The position numbers and the translations under genes are program-made. From Pseudescherichia sp031987975 (GTDB lineage Bacteria; Pseudomonadota; Gammaproteobacteria; Enterobacterales; Enterobacteriaceae), in assembly GCF_031987975.1 (NCBI RefSeq), contig NZ_DALZYX010000010.1:1-64000 (forward strand): DNA of 64,000 nt, read 5' to 3'. Below the pieces are notes generated by a model. It was not told the DNA's origin and did not search any database. It saw only the letters and a program-made list of their open reading frames with translations. Position 1 is the stretch's first letter; each line of letters begins with the position of its first letter. Below, piece by piece: positions 27,567-36,344 of the stretch.

Positions 27567-28931
27567 ATGGATAAGTCACTGACGCTGGCAGGGGAGATTT
27601 TGCAGGGCATCGGCGGGCAGGGCAACGTGCTGCGGCTGGAAAACTGTATGACCCGCGTCCGGTTTGAGGTACAGGATGAGGGGCTGCTTAATATCGGCAG
27701 GCTGAAATCGCTCCCGGGCGTCAGCGGCTACGTTAAGCAGGGGGAACAGCATCAGCTCATCGTCGGGCCGGGACGAGCCGGGCAGGTTGTGGATGCCATG
27801 CGCGCCCTGGTCAGCGGGGAGGGGGCAGCCCCGATCCCAGATGAGATTGCCCGTAATAAGGCTCAGGCGAAAGCGCAATATAAAGCGCCAATGAGCGATG
27901 CGCTGCGCATGTTGGCGAACGTTTTCATTCCGCTCATTCCGGCATTCATCGCCTCCGGGCTGATTACCGGCATTATCAATATCCTGAAGCGCCCGGATAT
28001 TGCCGGTGATATTGCTGTTCACTACCCCAACCTGCTGGGGCTGCTTGGCATCTTTGGCAGCGCCGTGTTTGCGATTATGAATATCCTTGTGGGGGTCAAC
28101 GCGGCGAAGGTGTTTGGCGGCTCGCAGGCGTTAGGTGGAGTGATGGCAGGCATTCTCTCCAGTCCGCAGCTGGCGCAGATCACGCTGTTTGGCGAGACGT
28201 TGCAGCCCGGGCGCGGAGGCGTCATCGCCGTGCTGCTGGTAGTCGCGCTGATGTGCTGGTTTGAGAAACGGCTTCGTGAACGACTGCCTGGCTCGCTGGA
28301 GTTAATCCTTAACCCGCTGCTGACCACGCTCATCACCGGAGCGATTGCAATCGTGGCGCTACAGCCGCTTGGGGGCTGGATTTCTGAATCCATTGCCCAA
28401 GGGGCTGGCTGGGCTATCGATCGCGGCGGCCTGCTGGTGGGGGCAGTGCTGGCCGGTAGCTTTTTGCCGCTGGTGCTCACTGGCCTGCATCAGGGGCTGG
28501 TACCGATCCACGTCGAGCTGGTTCAGGCGCACGGCTTCAACGCCCTGCTGCCCATTCTCTCGATGGCGGGCGTCGGACAGGTAGGCGCGGCGCTCGCCGT
28601 GCTGCTCAAAACGCGCAACGCCCGGCTAAAAACAGTGATTAAAGGTGCGCTGCCAGTGGGGCTGCTGGGGATCGGTGAGCCGCTGATTTTTGGCGTCACG
28701 CTGCCGCTGGGTAAGCCATTCATCGGTGCCTGCCTGGGCGGCGCGGTAGGGGGTGCGCTGGTCTGCTACTGGAAGGTGGCGACGGTCATTACCTTTGGGA
28801 TTTCCGGTTTACCGCTGGCTTTAACGATTGTTACCGGAAAAGTCACGATCTATCTGTTAGGCTATTTATTGGCTGTCATCGCCGGGTTCCTGTTTACCTG
28901 GCTGTTAGGTTTTAACGATCCAAAGGAGTAG
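27567..28931 (+). CDS. PTS IIBC component, MurP-like
   Basis: A phosphotransferase-system permease of the glucose superfamily. 454 residues. The IIB domain carries the phosphorylated-type Cys in ENCMTRVRF (C27). The IIC domain (about 105-450) has many hydrophobic segments and the motif GIGEPLIFGVTLPLGKPFIGACLGGAVGG. There is no IIA domain, so it must borrow one (Crr in E. coli). Linkage to murQ suggests uptake of N-acetylmuramic acid as its 6-phosphate; sequence is clearly divergent from E. coli MurP, so the substrate is inferred. Confidence 0.88.
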   Translation: MDKSLTLAGEILQGIGGQGNVLRLENCMTRVRFEVQDEGLLNIGRLKSLPGVSGYVKQGEQHQLIVGPGRAGQVVDAMRALVSGEGAAPIPDEIARNKAQAKAQYKAPMSDALRMLANVFIPLIPAFIASGLITGIINILKRPDIAGDIAVHYPNLLGLLGIFGSAVFAIMNILVGVNAAKVFGGSQALGGVMAGILSSPQLAQITLFGETLQPGRGGVIAVLLVVALMCWFEKRLRERLPGSLELILNPLLTTLITGAIAIVALQPLGGWISESIAQGAGWAIDRGGLLVGAVLAGSFLPLVLTGLHQGLVPIHVELVQAHGFNALLPILSMAGVGQVGAALAVLLKTRNARLKTVIKGALPVGLLGIGEPLIFGVTLPLGKPFIGACLGGAVGGALVCYWKVATVITFGISGLPLALTIVTGKVTIYLLGYLLAVIAGFLFTWLLGFNDPKE

Positions 28932-28934
28932 GGT

Positions 28935-29570
28935 TTGGCAAATAGCGAGCGTCGTGTCGTCTTTTTCGATCTGGATGGAACGTTGCACCAGCAGGATATG
29001 TTCGGAACATTTCTGCGGTATCTGCTGCGACACCAGCCACTCAATGCGCTGCTCGTCCTGCCGCTGCTGCCGGTTATCGGCATTGCATTACTGGTAAAGG
29101 GGCGGGCTGCCCGCTGGCCGATGAGCCTGCTGCTGTGGGGATGCACCTTTGGCCACAGCGAGGCGCGGCTTAAGGCGTTGGAAAAATCGTTCGTCGCCTG
29201 GTTTCGCGGGCACGTTACCGCCTTCCCGGTGGTGCAGGATCGCCTGACCAACTATCTTGCCGCCTCCGATGCCGATATCTGGCTGATTACCGGCTCGCCG
29301 CAGCCGCTGGTGGAGCAGGTCTATTTTGATACCCCCTGGCTGCCCCGCGTCAATCTGATTGCCAGCCAGATCCGCCGCAGCCACGGGGGATGGGTACTCT
29401 CTATGCGCTGCCTCGGTCATGAGAAGGTCGTGCAGCTGGAGCAGAAAATCGGCACGCCGCTGCGCCTCTACAGCGGCTACAGCGACAGCAAGCAGGATAA
29501 CCCGCTGCTCTACTTCTGCGAACATCGCTGGCGCGTCACGCCCCATGGAGAGCTACAGCAACTCGAGTAG
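28935..29570 (+). CDS. pgpC: Phosphatidylglycerophosphatase C
   Basis: YfhB/PgpC dephosphorylates phosphatidylglycerophosphate to phosphatidylglycerol in the inner membrane. 211 residues, equal to E. coli. The HAD motif FFDLDGTLHQ is at the N-terminus, a membrane segment NALLVLPLLPVIGIALLVKG follows, and the later HAD motif is LYSGYSDSKQDNPLLYF. It begins with TTG at 28935, three bases after the PTS stop, with GGAG upstream. Confidence 0.93.
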   Translation: MANSERRVVFFDLDGTLHQQDMFGTFLRYLLRHQPLNALLVLPLLPVIGIALLVKGRAARWPMSLLLWGCTFGHSEARLKALEKSFVAWFRGHVTAFPVVQDRLTNYLAASDADIWLITGSPQPLVEQVYFDTPWLPRVNLIASQIRRSHGGWVLSMRCLGHEKVVQLEQKIGTPLRLYSGYSDSKQDNPLLYFCEHRWRVTPHGELQQLE

Positions 29571-29630
29571 TGTGTGCATACTTACACCTGTGTATAATGC
29601 GCCCCGTTTTGACTACTGGAGTGCTGAGCT

Positions 29631-30122
29631 GTGTCCGATACTGAATTTACCCACGAATACTGGATGCGCCACGCGCTCTCACTCGCGCAGCGCGCCTGGG
29701 ACGAAGGGGAGGTTCCGGTCGGGGCGGTGCTGGTACACAACAACCGCGTCATTGGCGAAGGGTGGAACCGGCCCATCGGCCGCCACGATCCCACCGCCCA
29801 TGCCGAGATTATGGCCCTGCGCCAGGGCGGCCTGGTGCTGCAAAACTACCGTCTGCTTGATACCACACTCTACGTCACGCTCGAACCCTGCGTCATGTGC
29901 GCGGGGGCGATGGTGCATAGCCGTATCGGCACGTTAGTGTTTGGCGCACGGGATCTAAAAACCGGCGCGGCAGGCTCCCTGCTGGATGTCCTGCATCACC
30001 CTGGGATGAACCACCGGGTGGAGATCGTTGAGGGGACGCTGAGTGACGAGTGTTCAGGAATGCTCAGCGAGTTTTTCCGCCAGCGTCGCCTGGCAATCAA
30101 AGCGCAAAAGCAGGCGCGTTAA
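29631..30122 (+). CDS. tadA: tRNA-specific adenosine deaminase
   Basis: Deaminates A34 of tRNA-Arg(ACG) to inosine; essential in E. coli. 163 residues. Zinc/catalytic residues: H57 and E59 in PTAHAEI, C87 and C90 in EPCVMCAG. The start is GTG 29631. TATAAT at 29593-29598 may be a -10 box, without a clear -35. Its stop overlaps the convergent mltF stop by 4 bp (TTAA). Confidence 0.96.
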   Translation: MSDTEFTHEYWMRHALSLAQRAWDEGEVPVGAVLVHNNRVIGEGWNRPIGRHDPTAHAEIMALRQGGLVLQNYRLLDTTLYVTLEPCVMCAGAMVHSRIGTLVFGARDLKTGAAGSLLDVLHHPGMNHRVEIVEGTLSDECSGMLSEFFRQRRLAIKAQKQAR

Positions 30123-31714
30123 TGCGCCTCTGCGCCTGCTGATGCCTGGTTCAGGATCCCCGGCAGCGTAAAGCTCGACTGACCAAAAGCCTCGGCGGGG
30201 GAGAAGGCGCTCAGCGGCATCACGCCATAGCGCGTCTCTGCAAGCTCCTCCTGAGTGACTACCGGATAGCTTTGTGCCATCTTCTGCTCGTGAGCGAGCT
30301 GCTGCGCCTGCTGCCGCGCTTTCTCCTGCAGATAACCCACCAGGCTAATCTGGTACTTGCGAATGTTTTCCACGTAGGCGTAGGCCTCATGCCCGCGGGC
30401 GTAGCCGTAGGTCAGCCTGCTGTACCATGCCTTCTGGCTAAGCAGCGGCAGGCGCTGCTTTACATCGGACCAGCTATCCGGGTTGCCTTTGGTCTTTGCC
30501 GTCAGGGCGCGGGCATCAAGCATATGGGCGTAGCCCATGTTGTAGGCCGCCAGTGCAAACCAGATCCGCTCCTCCTCGGGCACGGTCTCCGGGACGTGAG
30601 CCATCATATCCTGTAAATAGCGCGCCCCACCGCTGATGCTCTGCTCGGCATCGGTGCGATCGCTCAGGCCCAGGCTCTGGGCGGTGTTTTTGGTCAGCAT
30701 CATCAAGCCACGCACGCCGGTAGGGGAGGTGGCCTGAGTATCCCAGTGGGACTCCTGATATGAGATAGCCGCCAGCAAACGCCAGTCAATCTCCTGAGCG
30801 TACTTTTCAAACAGCGGCTGCAGGTCGGGCAGTACGCTGTCAATGGCGCGCAGGAAAGCGCGGGTATCAACATAGTCGAACCCTTTACCATGGCCGAGGT
30901 ACTTTTCCTCAAGGCGTGCCAGGGTGCCGTCCTCATTAATCACGTTGAAGAAGTCCAGCATGGCGGCGGAGAGGGCATTATCGCTGTCTTTCTGGCTAAA
31001 CCACGCCACCGGCTGCTCGTCGGTGATATCCAGCGCCACCGCAAGTTCAGGGTGCACGCGCTGAAACAGGCTGATGGCCACGGAGTCGGCAATGGTATAG
31101 GCCAGCTTGCCCTGAGCAACCTGCGAAAGCAGATCGTTGGTGCCCAGCTTCTCATCTACCTTCCAGCTTAGCGCCGGATATTTCTTCTCTTTCAGCGCCT
31201 GCAGATCGCTAATGGCAACGTGCCCAGGGGCGACGGTCAGCTGGGCGTCGGTCACCGTCGCCAGCGAGCGTGGGCGCAGGCTGCCAACGCGATAGACCAG
31301 CTGCTGGGAGACCGAGTAGTAGACCGGCCCGCTCTGGTAGTGCTTGATTCGCTCGTTGTTATAGACCAGTCCGGCCGCCAGCATATCGGCATTGTCGTTA
31401 TCGAGATCGTCAAATAGCTGGTTGATATTCTGCCGCACGGTGATGCGCAGCTTAACCCCAAGATAGTTAGCAAACTGCTCGGCCAGCTCGTAATCGAGGC
31501 CGCCAGGTTTATCGCTGTTGGCGTTCCAGGTGAGCGGAGAGATCAGGGTACTAACGCGCAGTTCACCGCGCGCCTGAATAGCAGCGATACGGTTTTCGGC
31601 TTTACCCGACCAGGGGATAGAGGGCCACAGGGCTGCTGCCAGCAGCAAGGTGACAATGCCGATAAGCAGATAATTAAACTTTAATTTTCTCAATGAGTTA
31701 ATTCTCTGCGTCAT
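30119..31714 (-). CDS. mltF: Membrane-bound lytic murein transglycosylase F
   Basis: Cleaves peptidoglycan glycan strands to 1,6-anhydromuropeptides, anchored on the periplasmic side. 531 residues. An N-terminal hydrophobic segment YLLIGIVTLLLAAALW is followed by an SBP_bac_3-like domain (about 45-270) and an SLT domain with catalytic Glu in ISYQESHWDTQATSPTGVRGLMML. ATG 31714 has a good GAGG; a TTG at 31693 gives the E. coli-like N-terminus RKLKFNYL. The C-terminal 70 residues differ from E. coli. Confidence 0.93.
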   Translation of the reverse strand: MTQRINSLRKLKFNYLLIGIVTLLLAAALWPSIPWSGKAENRIAAIQARGELRVSTLISPLTWNANSDKPGGLDYELAEQFANYLGVKLRITVRQNINQLFDDLDNDNADMLAAGLVYNNERIKHYQSGPVYYSVSQQLVYRVGSLRPRSLATVTDAQLTVAPGHVAISDLQALKEKKYPALSWKVDEKLGTNDLLSQVAQGKLAYTIADSVAISLFQRVHPELAVALDITDEQPVAWFSQKDSDNALSAAMLDFFNVINEDGTLARLEEKYLGHGKGFDYVDTRAFLRAIDSVLPDLQPLFEKYAQEIDWRLLAAISYQESHWDTQATSPTGVRGLMMLTKNTAQSLGLSDRTDAEQSISGGARYLQDMMAHVPETVPEEERIWFALAAYNMGYAHMLDARALTAKTKGNPDSWSDVKQRLPLLSQKAWYSRLTYGYARGHEAYAYVENIRKYQISLVGYLQEKARQQAQQLAHEQKMAQSYPVVTQEELAETRYGVMPLSAFSPAEAFGQSSFTLPGILNQASAGAEAH

Positions 31715-31856
31715 CTGACGCCTCAGTCTGCCGTCATTATTATAGAAAAGCGTTTGTCCGGAAGTGAGCGGCATTTTGCTTAAGATTGCGGCACTTAGCA
31801 ACTTATTAGAGAATTAGGCCACATCTATTGTTAAAAATTACGGGCAATTTTATTCC

Positions 31857-31872
31857 ACGCAAACGGTTTCGT
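31857..31872 (+). promoter_or_regulatory. PurR operator upstream of purL
   Basis: ACGCAAACGGTTTCGT differs by one base from the PurR consensus ACGCAAACGTTTTCGT. It covers the -35 position of the promoter whose -10 TATAAT is at 31890-31895, so purine-dependent repression is expected. Confidence 0.85.
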
Positions 31873-31889
31873 CGGCGCGCAGGATTCTC

Positions 31890-31895
31890 TATAAT
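31890..31895 (+). promoter_or_regulatory. purL -10 box
   Basis: TATAAT, 18 bp downstream of the PurR operator; predicted start near 31902. Confidence 0.7.
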
Positions 31896-31958
31896 GACGC
31901 CCGTTTTCCCCCTGGCGCATTCTTACAGCGTCATCGACGCGCTAAAGACGAGAGACTT

Positions 31959-34900
31959 ATGATGGAAATTCTGCGTGGTTCGCCTGCACTGTCTGCATTC
32001 CGTATCAACAAACTGCTGGCACGCTTTCAGGCAGCCGCCCTCCCGGTAAGCAACATTTACGCTGAGTATGTCCATTTTGCTGACCTCAACGCTCCTCTAA
32101 ATGCCGATGAACATGCCCAGCTTGGCCGTCTACTCACTTACGGCCCACGCCTGAGCAGCCACGCGCCCACCGGTAAACTGCTGCTGGTCACGCCGCGTCC
32201 GGGAACTATCTCCCCGTGGTCTTCAAAAGCGACGGACATCGCCCACAACTGTGGCCTGACGCAGATCGCCCGCCTTGAGCGCGGTGTCGCTTACTACGTT
32301 GAGGCGTCAACCCTGAGCGCAGAGCAGTGGCAGACGGTGGCCGCCGAGCTGTATGACCGCATGATGGAGACGACCTTTGATGCGCTGGAAGAGGCTGAGA
32401 AACTCTTTGCCCACCATCAACCTGCGCCGGTAGAGAGCGTGGACATGCTGGGGCAGGGACGCGACGCGCTGGTAGAGGCCAACCAGCGTCTGGGCCTCGC
32501 GCTGGCGGAAGACGAAATTGACTACCTGTTCGATGCCTTCACCAACCTCGGGCGTAACCCGAACGACATCGAGCTTTACATGTTCGCTCAGGCGAACTCC
32601 GAGCACTGCCGCCACAAAATCTTTAACGCCGACTGGGTTATCGACGGCGAGCAGCAGCCGAAGTCGCTGTTTAAAATGATCAAAAACACCTTTGAGAAAA
32701 CCCCGGAGCACGTGCTGTCTGCCTATAAAGACAATGCAGCGGTGATGGAAGGCTCAGAGGTAGGGCGCTTCTTCGCTGATAGCGAAGCAGGCCGCTACGA
32801 TTTCCATCAGGAGCCGACCCATATCCTGATGAAGGTCGAGACCCACAACCACCCGACGGCGATCTCGCCGTGGCCGGGCGCGGCAACTGGCTCCGGCGGT
32901 GAGATCCGTGACGAAGGCGCAACCGGACGCGGCGCGAAGCCAAAAGCGGGCCTGGTGGGCTTCTCCGTCTCTAACCTGCGTATTCCTGGCTTTGAGCAGC
33001 CTTGGGAAGAGGATTTCGGCAAGCCGGATCGCATCGTTACCGCACTGGATATCATGACCGACGGTCCGCTGGGCGGCGCGGCGTTCAATAACGAATTTGG
33101 CCGTCCGGCGCTGACCGGCTACTTCCGTACCTACGAAGAGAAGGTCAACAGCCACAACGGTGAAGAGCTGCGCGGCTACCACAAGCCGATCATGCTGGCG
33201 GGCGGTATCGGTAACATCCGTGCCGACCACGTGCAGAAGGGCGAAATTACCGTCGGCGCAAAGCTGGTGGTGCTCGGTGGCCCGGCAATGAATATCGGTC
33301 TCGGCGGCGGCGCGGCCTCGTCAATGGCGTCCGGCCAGTCCGATGCCGACCTCGACTTTGCCTCCGTCCAGCGCGACAACCCGGAGATGGAGCGTCGTTG
33401 CCAGGAGGTGATCGACCGCTGCTGGCAGCTGGGCGATGCTAACCCAATCCTCTTTATCCACGACGTTGGCGCGGGCGGACTCTCTAACGCTATGCCGGAG
33501 CTGGTGAGCGACGGCGGCCGCGGCGGCCGTTTTGACCTGCGCAGCATCCTGAGCGATGAGCCGGGCATGAGCCCGCTGGAGATCTGGTGTAACGAATCGC
33601 AAGAGCGCTACGTGATGGCGGTGGCTGCCGACCAGATGGCGCTGTTCGATGCCCTGTGCCGTCGTGAGCGCGCCCCGTATGCTGTTATCGGCGAAGCGAC
33701 CGAAGAGCGCCACCTGAGCCTCAACGACAGCCACTTCGACAACCAGCCTATCGACCTGCCGCTGGACGTTCTGCTCGGTAAAACGCCGAAGATGACCCGT
33801 GACGTTGAGTCGCTGAAAGCCGCCGGGGAAGCGTTTGACCCGCAGGGCATTACCGTGGCCGAAGCGGTTAACCGCGTGCTGCACCTGCCTGCGGTAGCAG
33901 AGAAGACCTTCCTGGTGACCATCGGCGACCGTACGGTCACCGGCATGGTGGCTCGGGATCAGATGGTTGGTCCGTGGCAGATCCCGGTTGCCAACTGCGC
34001 GGTCACTACCGCCAGCCTCGACAGCTATTACGGTGAGGCGATGTCTATCGGGGAGCGCTCTCCGGTGGCGCTGCTGGACTTTGCTGCCTCCGCCCGCCTG
34101 GCGGTAGGTGAAGCGCTGACCAACGTGGCCGCTACGCAGATTGGCGATATCAAACGTATCAAGCTCTCCGCGAACTGGATGGCTGCAGCCGGCCACCCGG
34201 GTGAAGATGCCGGTCTCTATGAGGCGGTGAAAGCGGTGGGCGAAGAGCTGTGTCCGGCCCTCGGCCTGACGATTCCGGTGGGTAAAGACTCTATGTCGAT
34301 GAAAACCCGCTGGCAGGAGGGAAGCGAGCAGCGTGAGATGACCTCGCCGCTGTCGCTGGTGATCACCGCATTTGCCCGCGTAGAAGATGTGCGCCACACC
34401 GTGACGCCGCAACTCTCTACCGACGATAACGCCCTACTGCTGATTGACCTGGGCAAGGGCCACAACGCGCTGGGTGCGACGGCGCTGGCCCAGGTTTACC
34501 GCCAGCTGGGCGATAAGCCAGCCGACGTGCGCGACGTGCATCAGCTGAAGGGTTTCTACGACGCCATGCAGGCGCTGGTGGCGGCACGTAAGCTGCTGGC
34601 CTACCACGACCGCTCTGACGGTGGCCTGCTGGTGACCCTCGCCGAGATGGCCTTTACCGGCCACTGCGGCATTGAGGCAGATATCGCCGCGCTGGGTAAC
34701 GATCGTCTGGCCGCGCTGTTTAACGAAGAGCTGGGGGCGGTGATTCAGGTGCGTGCCCAGGATCGTGAGGCGGTGGAGAATATTCTCAGCGCCCACGGCC
34801 TGGCCGACTGCGTACACTATCTGGGCCATGCCGTCGCAGGGGATCGCTTCGTGATTACGGCCAACGGGCAGGCGGTGTTCAGCGAAAGCCGCACCACGCT

Positions 34901-35846
34901 GCGTATGTGGTGGGCTGAGACAACCTGGCAGATGCAGCGCCTGCGCGATAACCCGGCCTGTGCCGATCAGGAGCATAACGCCAAGGCGCAGGATAACGAT
35001 CCGGGCCTCAACGTGAAGCTCTCCTTCGACATCAACGAAGACGTGGCGGCACCTTACATCGCGACCGGTGCGCGTCCGAAAGTGGCCGTCCTGCGTGAGC
35101 AGGGTGTTAACTCCCACGTTGAGATGGCAGCAGCCTTCCACCGCGCGGGCTTTGATGCCATTGACGTCCACATGAGCGACCTGCTGGAAGGTCGCACCAC
35201 GCTGGAGAGTGCGCATGCGCTGGTGGCATGCGGCGGCTTCTCCTACGGTGACGTGCTGGGGGCGGGCGAGGGCTGGGCGAAGTCGATTCTCTTCAACGAG
35301 CGCGTACGTGACGAGTTCGAAACCTTCTTCCACCGTCCGCAGACCCTGGCGCTGGGCGTCTGTAACGGCTGCCAGATGATGTCCAACCTGCGCGAGCTGA
35401 TCCCAGGCAGCGAGCTGTGGCCGCGCTTCGTGCGTAACGTCTCTGACCGCTTTGAAGCACGCTTCAGCCTGGTCGAAGTGACACAAAGCCCGTCGCTGCT
35501 GTTGCAGGGCATGGTCGGGTCGATGATGCCTATCGCGGTTTCCCACGGTGAAGGCCTGGTGGAAGTGCGTGACGATGCGCATCTGGCTCAGCTGGAGAGC
35601 AAAGGGCTGGTGGCGCTGCGCTACGTGGATAACTTCGGTAAGGTTACCGAGACCTATCCGGCCAACCCGAACGGCTCGCCAAACGGTATCACGGCGGTGA
35701 CCAGCGAAAGCGGACGCGTGACCATTATGATGCCGCACCCGGAGCGCGTATTCCGTACCGTAGCGAACTCCTGGCACCCAGAAAACTGGGGCGAAGATAG
35801 CCCGTGGATGCGTATTTTCCGTAACGCCCGTAAGCAGCTGGGTTAA
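31959..35846 (+). CDS. purL: Phosphoribosylformylglycinamidine synthase
   Basis: FGAM synthase, the glutamine- and ATP-dependent fourth step of purine synthesis. 1295 residues, equal to E. coli: the large single-chain form with an N-terminal domain, two AIRS-like halves (VETHNHPTAISPWPGAATGSGGEIRDEGATGRGAKPKAG, GPAMNIGLGGGAASSM) and a C-terminal glutaminase with nucleophile Cys in LGVCNGCQMM and HPERVFR. Starts at ATG-ATG 31959/31962. Monocistronic. Confidence 0.98.
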   Translation: MMEILRGSPALSAFRINKLLARFQAAALPVSNIYAEYVHFADLNAPLNADEHAQLGRLLTYGPRLSSHAPTGKLLLVTPRPGTISPWSSKATDIAHNCGLTQIARLERGVAYYVEASTLSAEQWQTVAAELYDRMMETTFDALEEAEKLFAHHQPAPVESVDMLGQGRDALVEANQRLGLALAEDEIDYLFDAFTNLGRNPNDIELYMFAQANSEHCRHKIFNADWVIDGEQQPKSLFKMIKNTFEKTPEHVLSAYKDNAAVMEGSEVGRFFADSEAGRYDFHQEPTHILMKVETHNHPTAISPWPGAATGSGGEIRDEGATGRGAKPKAGLVGFSVSNLRIPGFEQPWEEDFGKPDRIVTALDIMTDGPLGGAAFNNEFGRPALTGYFRTYEEKVNSHNGEELRGYHKPIMLAGGIGNIRADHVQKGEITVGAKLVVLGGPAMNIGLGGGAASSMASGQSDADLDFASVQRDNPEMERRCQEVIDRCWQLGDANPILFIHDVGAGGLSNAMPELVSDGGRGGRFDLRSILSDEPGMSPLEIWCNESQERYVMAVAADQMALFDALCRRERAPYAVIGEATEERHLSLNDSHFDNQPIDLPLDVLLGKTPKMTRDVESLKAAGEAFDPQGITVAEAVNRVLHLPAVAEKTFLVTIGDRTVTGMVARDQMVGPWQIPVANCAVTTASLDSYYGEAMSIGERSPVALLDFAASARLAVGEALTNVAATQIGDIKRIKLSANWMAAAGHPGEDAGLYEAVKAVGEELCPALGLTIPVGKDSMSMKTRWQEGSEQREMTSPLSLVITAFARVEDVRHTVTPQLSTDDNALLLIDLGKGHNALGATALAQVYRQLGDKPADVRDVHQLKGFYDAMQALVAARKLLAYHDRSDGGLLVTLAEMAFTGHCGIEADIAALGNDRLAALFNEELGAVIQVRAQDREAVENILSAHGLADCVHYLGHAVAGDRFVITANGQAVFSESRTTLRMWWAETTWQMQRLRDNPACADQEHNAKAQDNDPGLNVKLSFDINEDVAAPYIATGARPKVAVLREQGVNSHVEMAAAFHRAGFDAIDVHMSDLLEGRTTLESAHALVACGGFSYGDVLGAGEGWAKSILFNERVRDEFETFFHRPQTLALGVCNGCQMMSNLRELIPGSELWPRFVRNVSDRFEARFSLVEVTQSPSLLLQGMVGSMMPIAVSHGEGLVEVRDDAHLAQLESKGLVALRYVDNFGKVTETYPANPNGSPNGITAVTSESGRVTIMMPHPERVFRTVANSWHPENWGEDSPWMRIFRNARKQLG

Positions 35847-35860
35847 TAGCACTACGCCGC

Positions 35861-35878
35861 TGTCGCAAAATCCCGACA
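35861..35878. promoter_or_regulatory. GlrR site 1 upstream of glmY
   Basis: TGTC-N10-GACA, the GlrR recognition motif known from E. coli glmY. Flanking bases extend it to a CGCTGTCG/CGACAGCG hairpin just after the purL stop, which may also end purL transcripts. Confidence 0.75.
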
Positions 35879-35892
35879 GCGGTAAATTTAAG

Positions 35893-35910
35893 TGTCGTCA
35901 ATAGGCGACA
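35893..35910. promoter_or_regulatory. GlrR site 2 upstream of glmY
   Basis: TGTC-N10-GACA, exact match to the GlrR motif. Confidence 0.75.
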
Positions 35911-35955
35911 TTTAAGTTATTGATTATTACCTATTTATTTTTGTATGTTTTGAGG

Positions 35956-35973
35956 TGTTGCTGATTGGCGACA
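35956..35973. promoter_or_regulatory. GlrR site 3 upstream of glmY
   Basis: TGTT-N10-GACA, one mismatch to the motif, closest to the promoter. Confidence 0.65.
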
Positions 35974-36061
35974 CATTGTTTAAAAAGAGTACAAAAATGA
36001 TGCGGTTCACAGAATAATAAATATCTATACAAACAGTAAGTTATGTATGCGTTGTGTACTT

Positions 36062-36083
36062 TGGCATAACTTGTGCATATAAT
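36062..36083 (+). promoter_or_regulatory. Overlapping sigma-54/sigma-70 promoter of glmY
   Basis: GG at 36063-36064 and GC at 36075-36076, 12 bp apart within TTGGCAT...TGTGCAT, form a sigma-54 -24/-12 element. TATAAT at 36078-36083 is a sigma-70 -10. Both predict a start at about 36088-36089. Confidence 0.75.
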
Positions 36084-36088
36084 AGCGC

Positions 36089-36272
36089 AGTGGCTCATTC
36101 ACCTTCTTATGTCAGCCCCTTCGGGACGTGCTACATAAACCCTGGAATGACGCACAAACAGGTGCCTGCCGTCTCACTTCTGATCATAGCGTTGCTATTT
36201 CAGGCCCGGGGCGAAACGTCGAGTAAGGCACCGCCTATTCCATGATAATGCCGGGTTTTTACCCGGCTTTAT
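36089..36272 (+). ncRNA. glmY: Small regulatory RNA GlmY
   Basis: The sequence starts AGTGGCTCATTCACC and contains the segments I remember from E. coli GlmY, including TTCGGGACGTGCTACATAAA and GATCATAGCGTTGCTATTTC. GlmY sequesters RapZ, which spares GlmZ and so raises glmS expression. Its position between purL and glrK, three GlrR sites upstream and an intrinsic terminator at the end agree. Length about 184 nt. Confidence 0.92.
36250..36272 (+). terminator. glmY terminator
   Basis: GCCGGGT-TTTT-ACCCGGC followed by TTTATTATTTTTA. Confidence 0.85.
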
Positions 36273-36344
36273 TATTTTTAGCCTTTCCCCACGGCTCATC
36301 CTCAGCTAGCATTCCGTTAAATCCCTTCTGACGAGAACAACGCG

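Noticed and set aside
34434..35852. A 472-codon minus-strand frame within purL
   Set aside because: Shadow of purL; the purL motifs and length are unambiguous.
36054..36245. A 63-codon frame over the purL-glrK gap
   Set aside because: It overlies glmY, whose RNA sequence, promoter and terminator are clear; no ribosome site.
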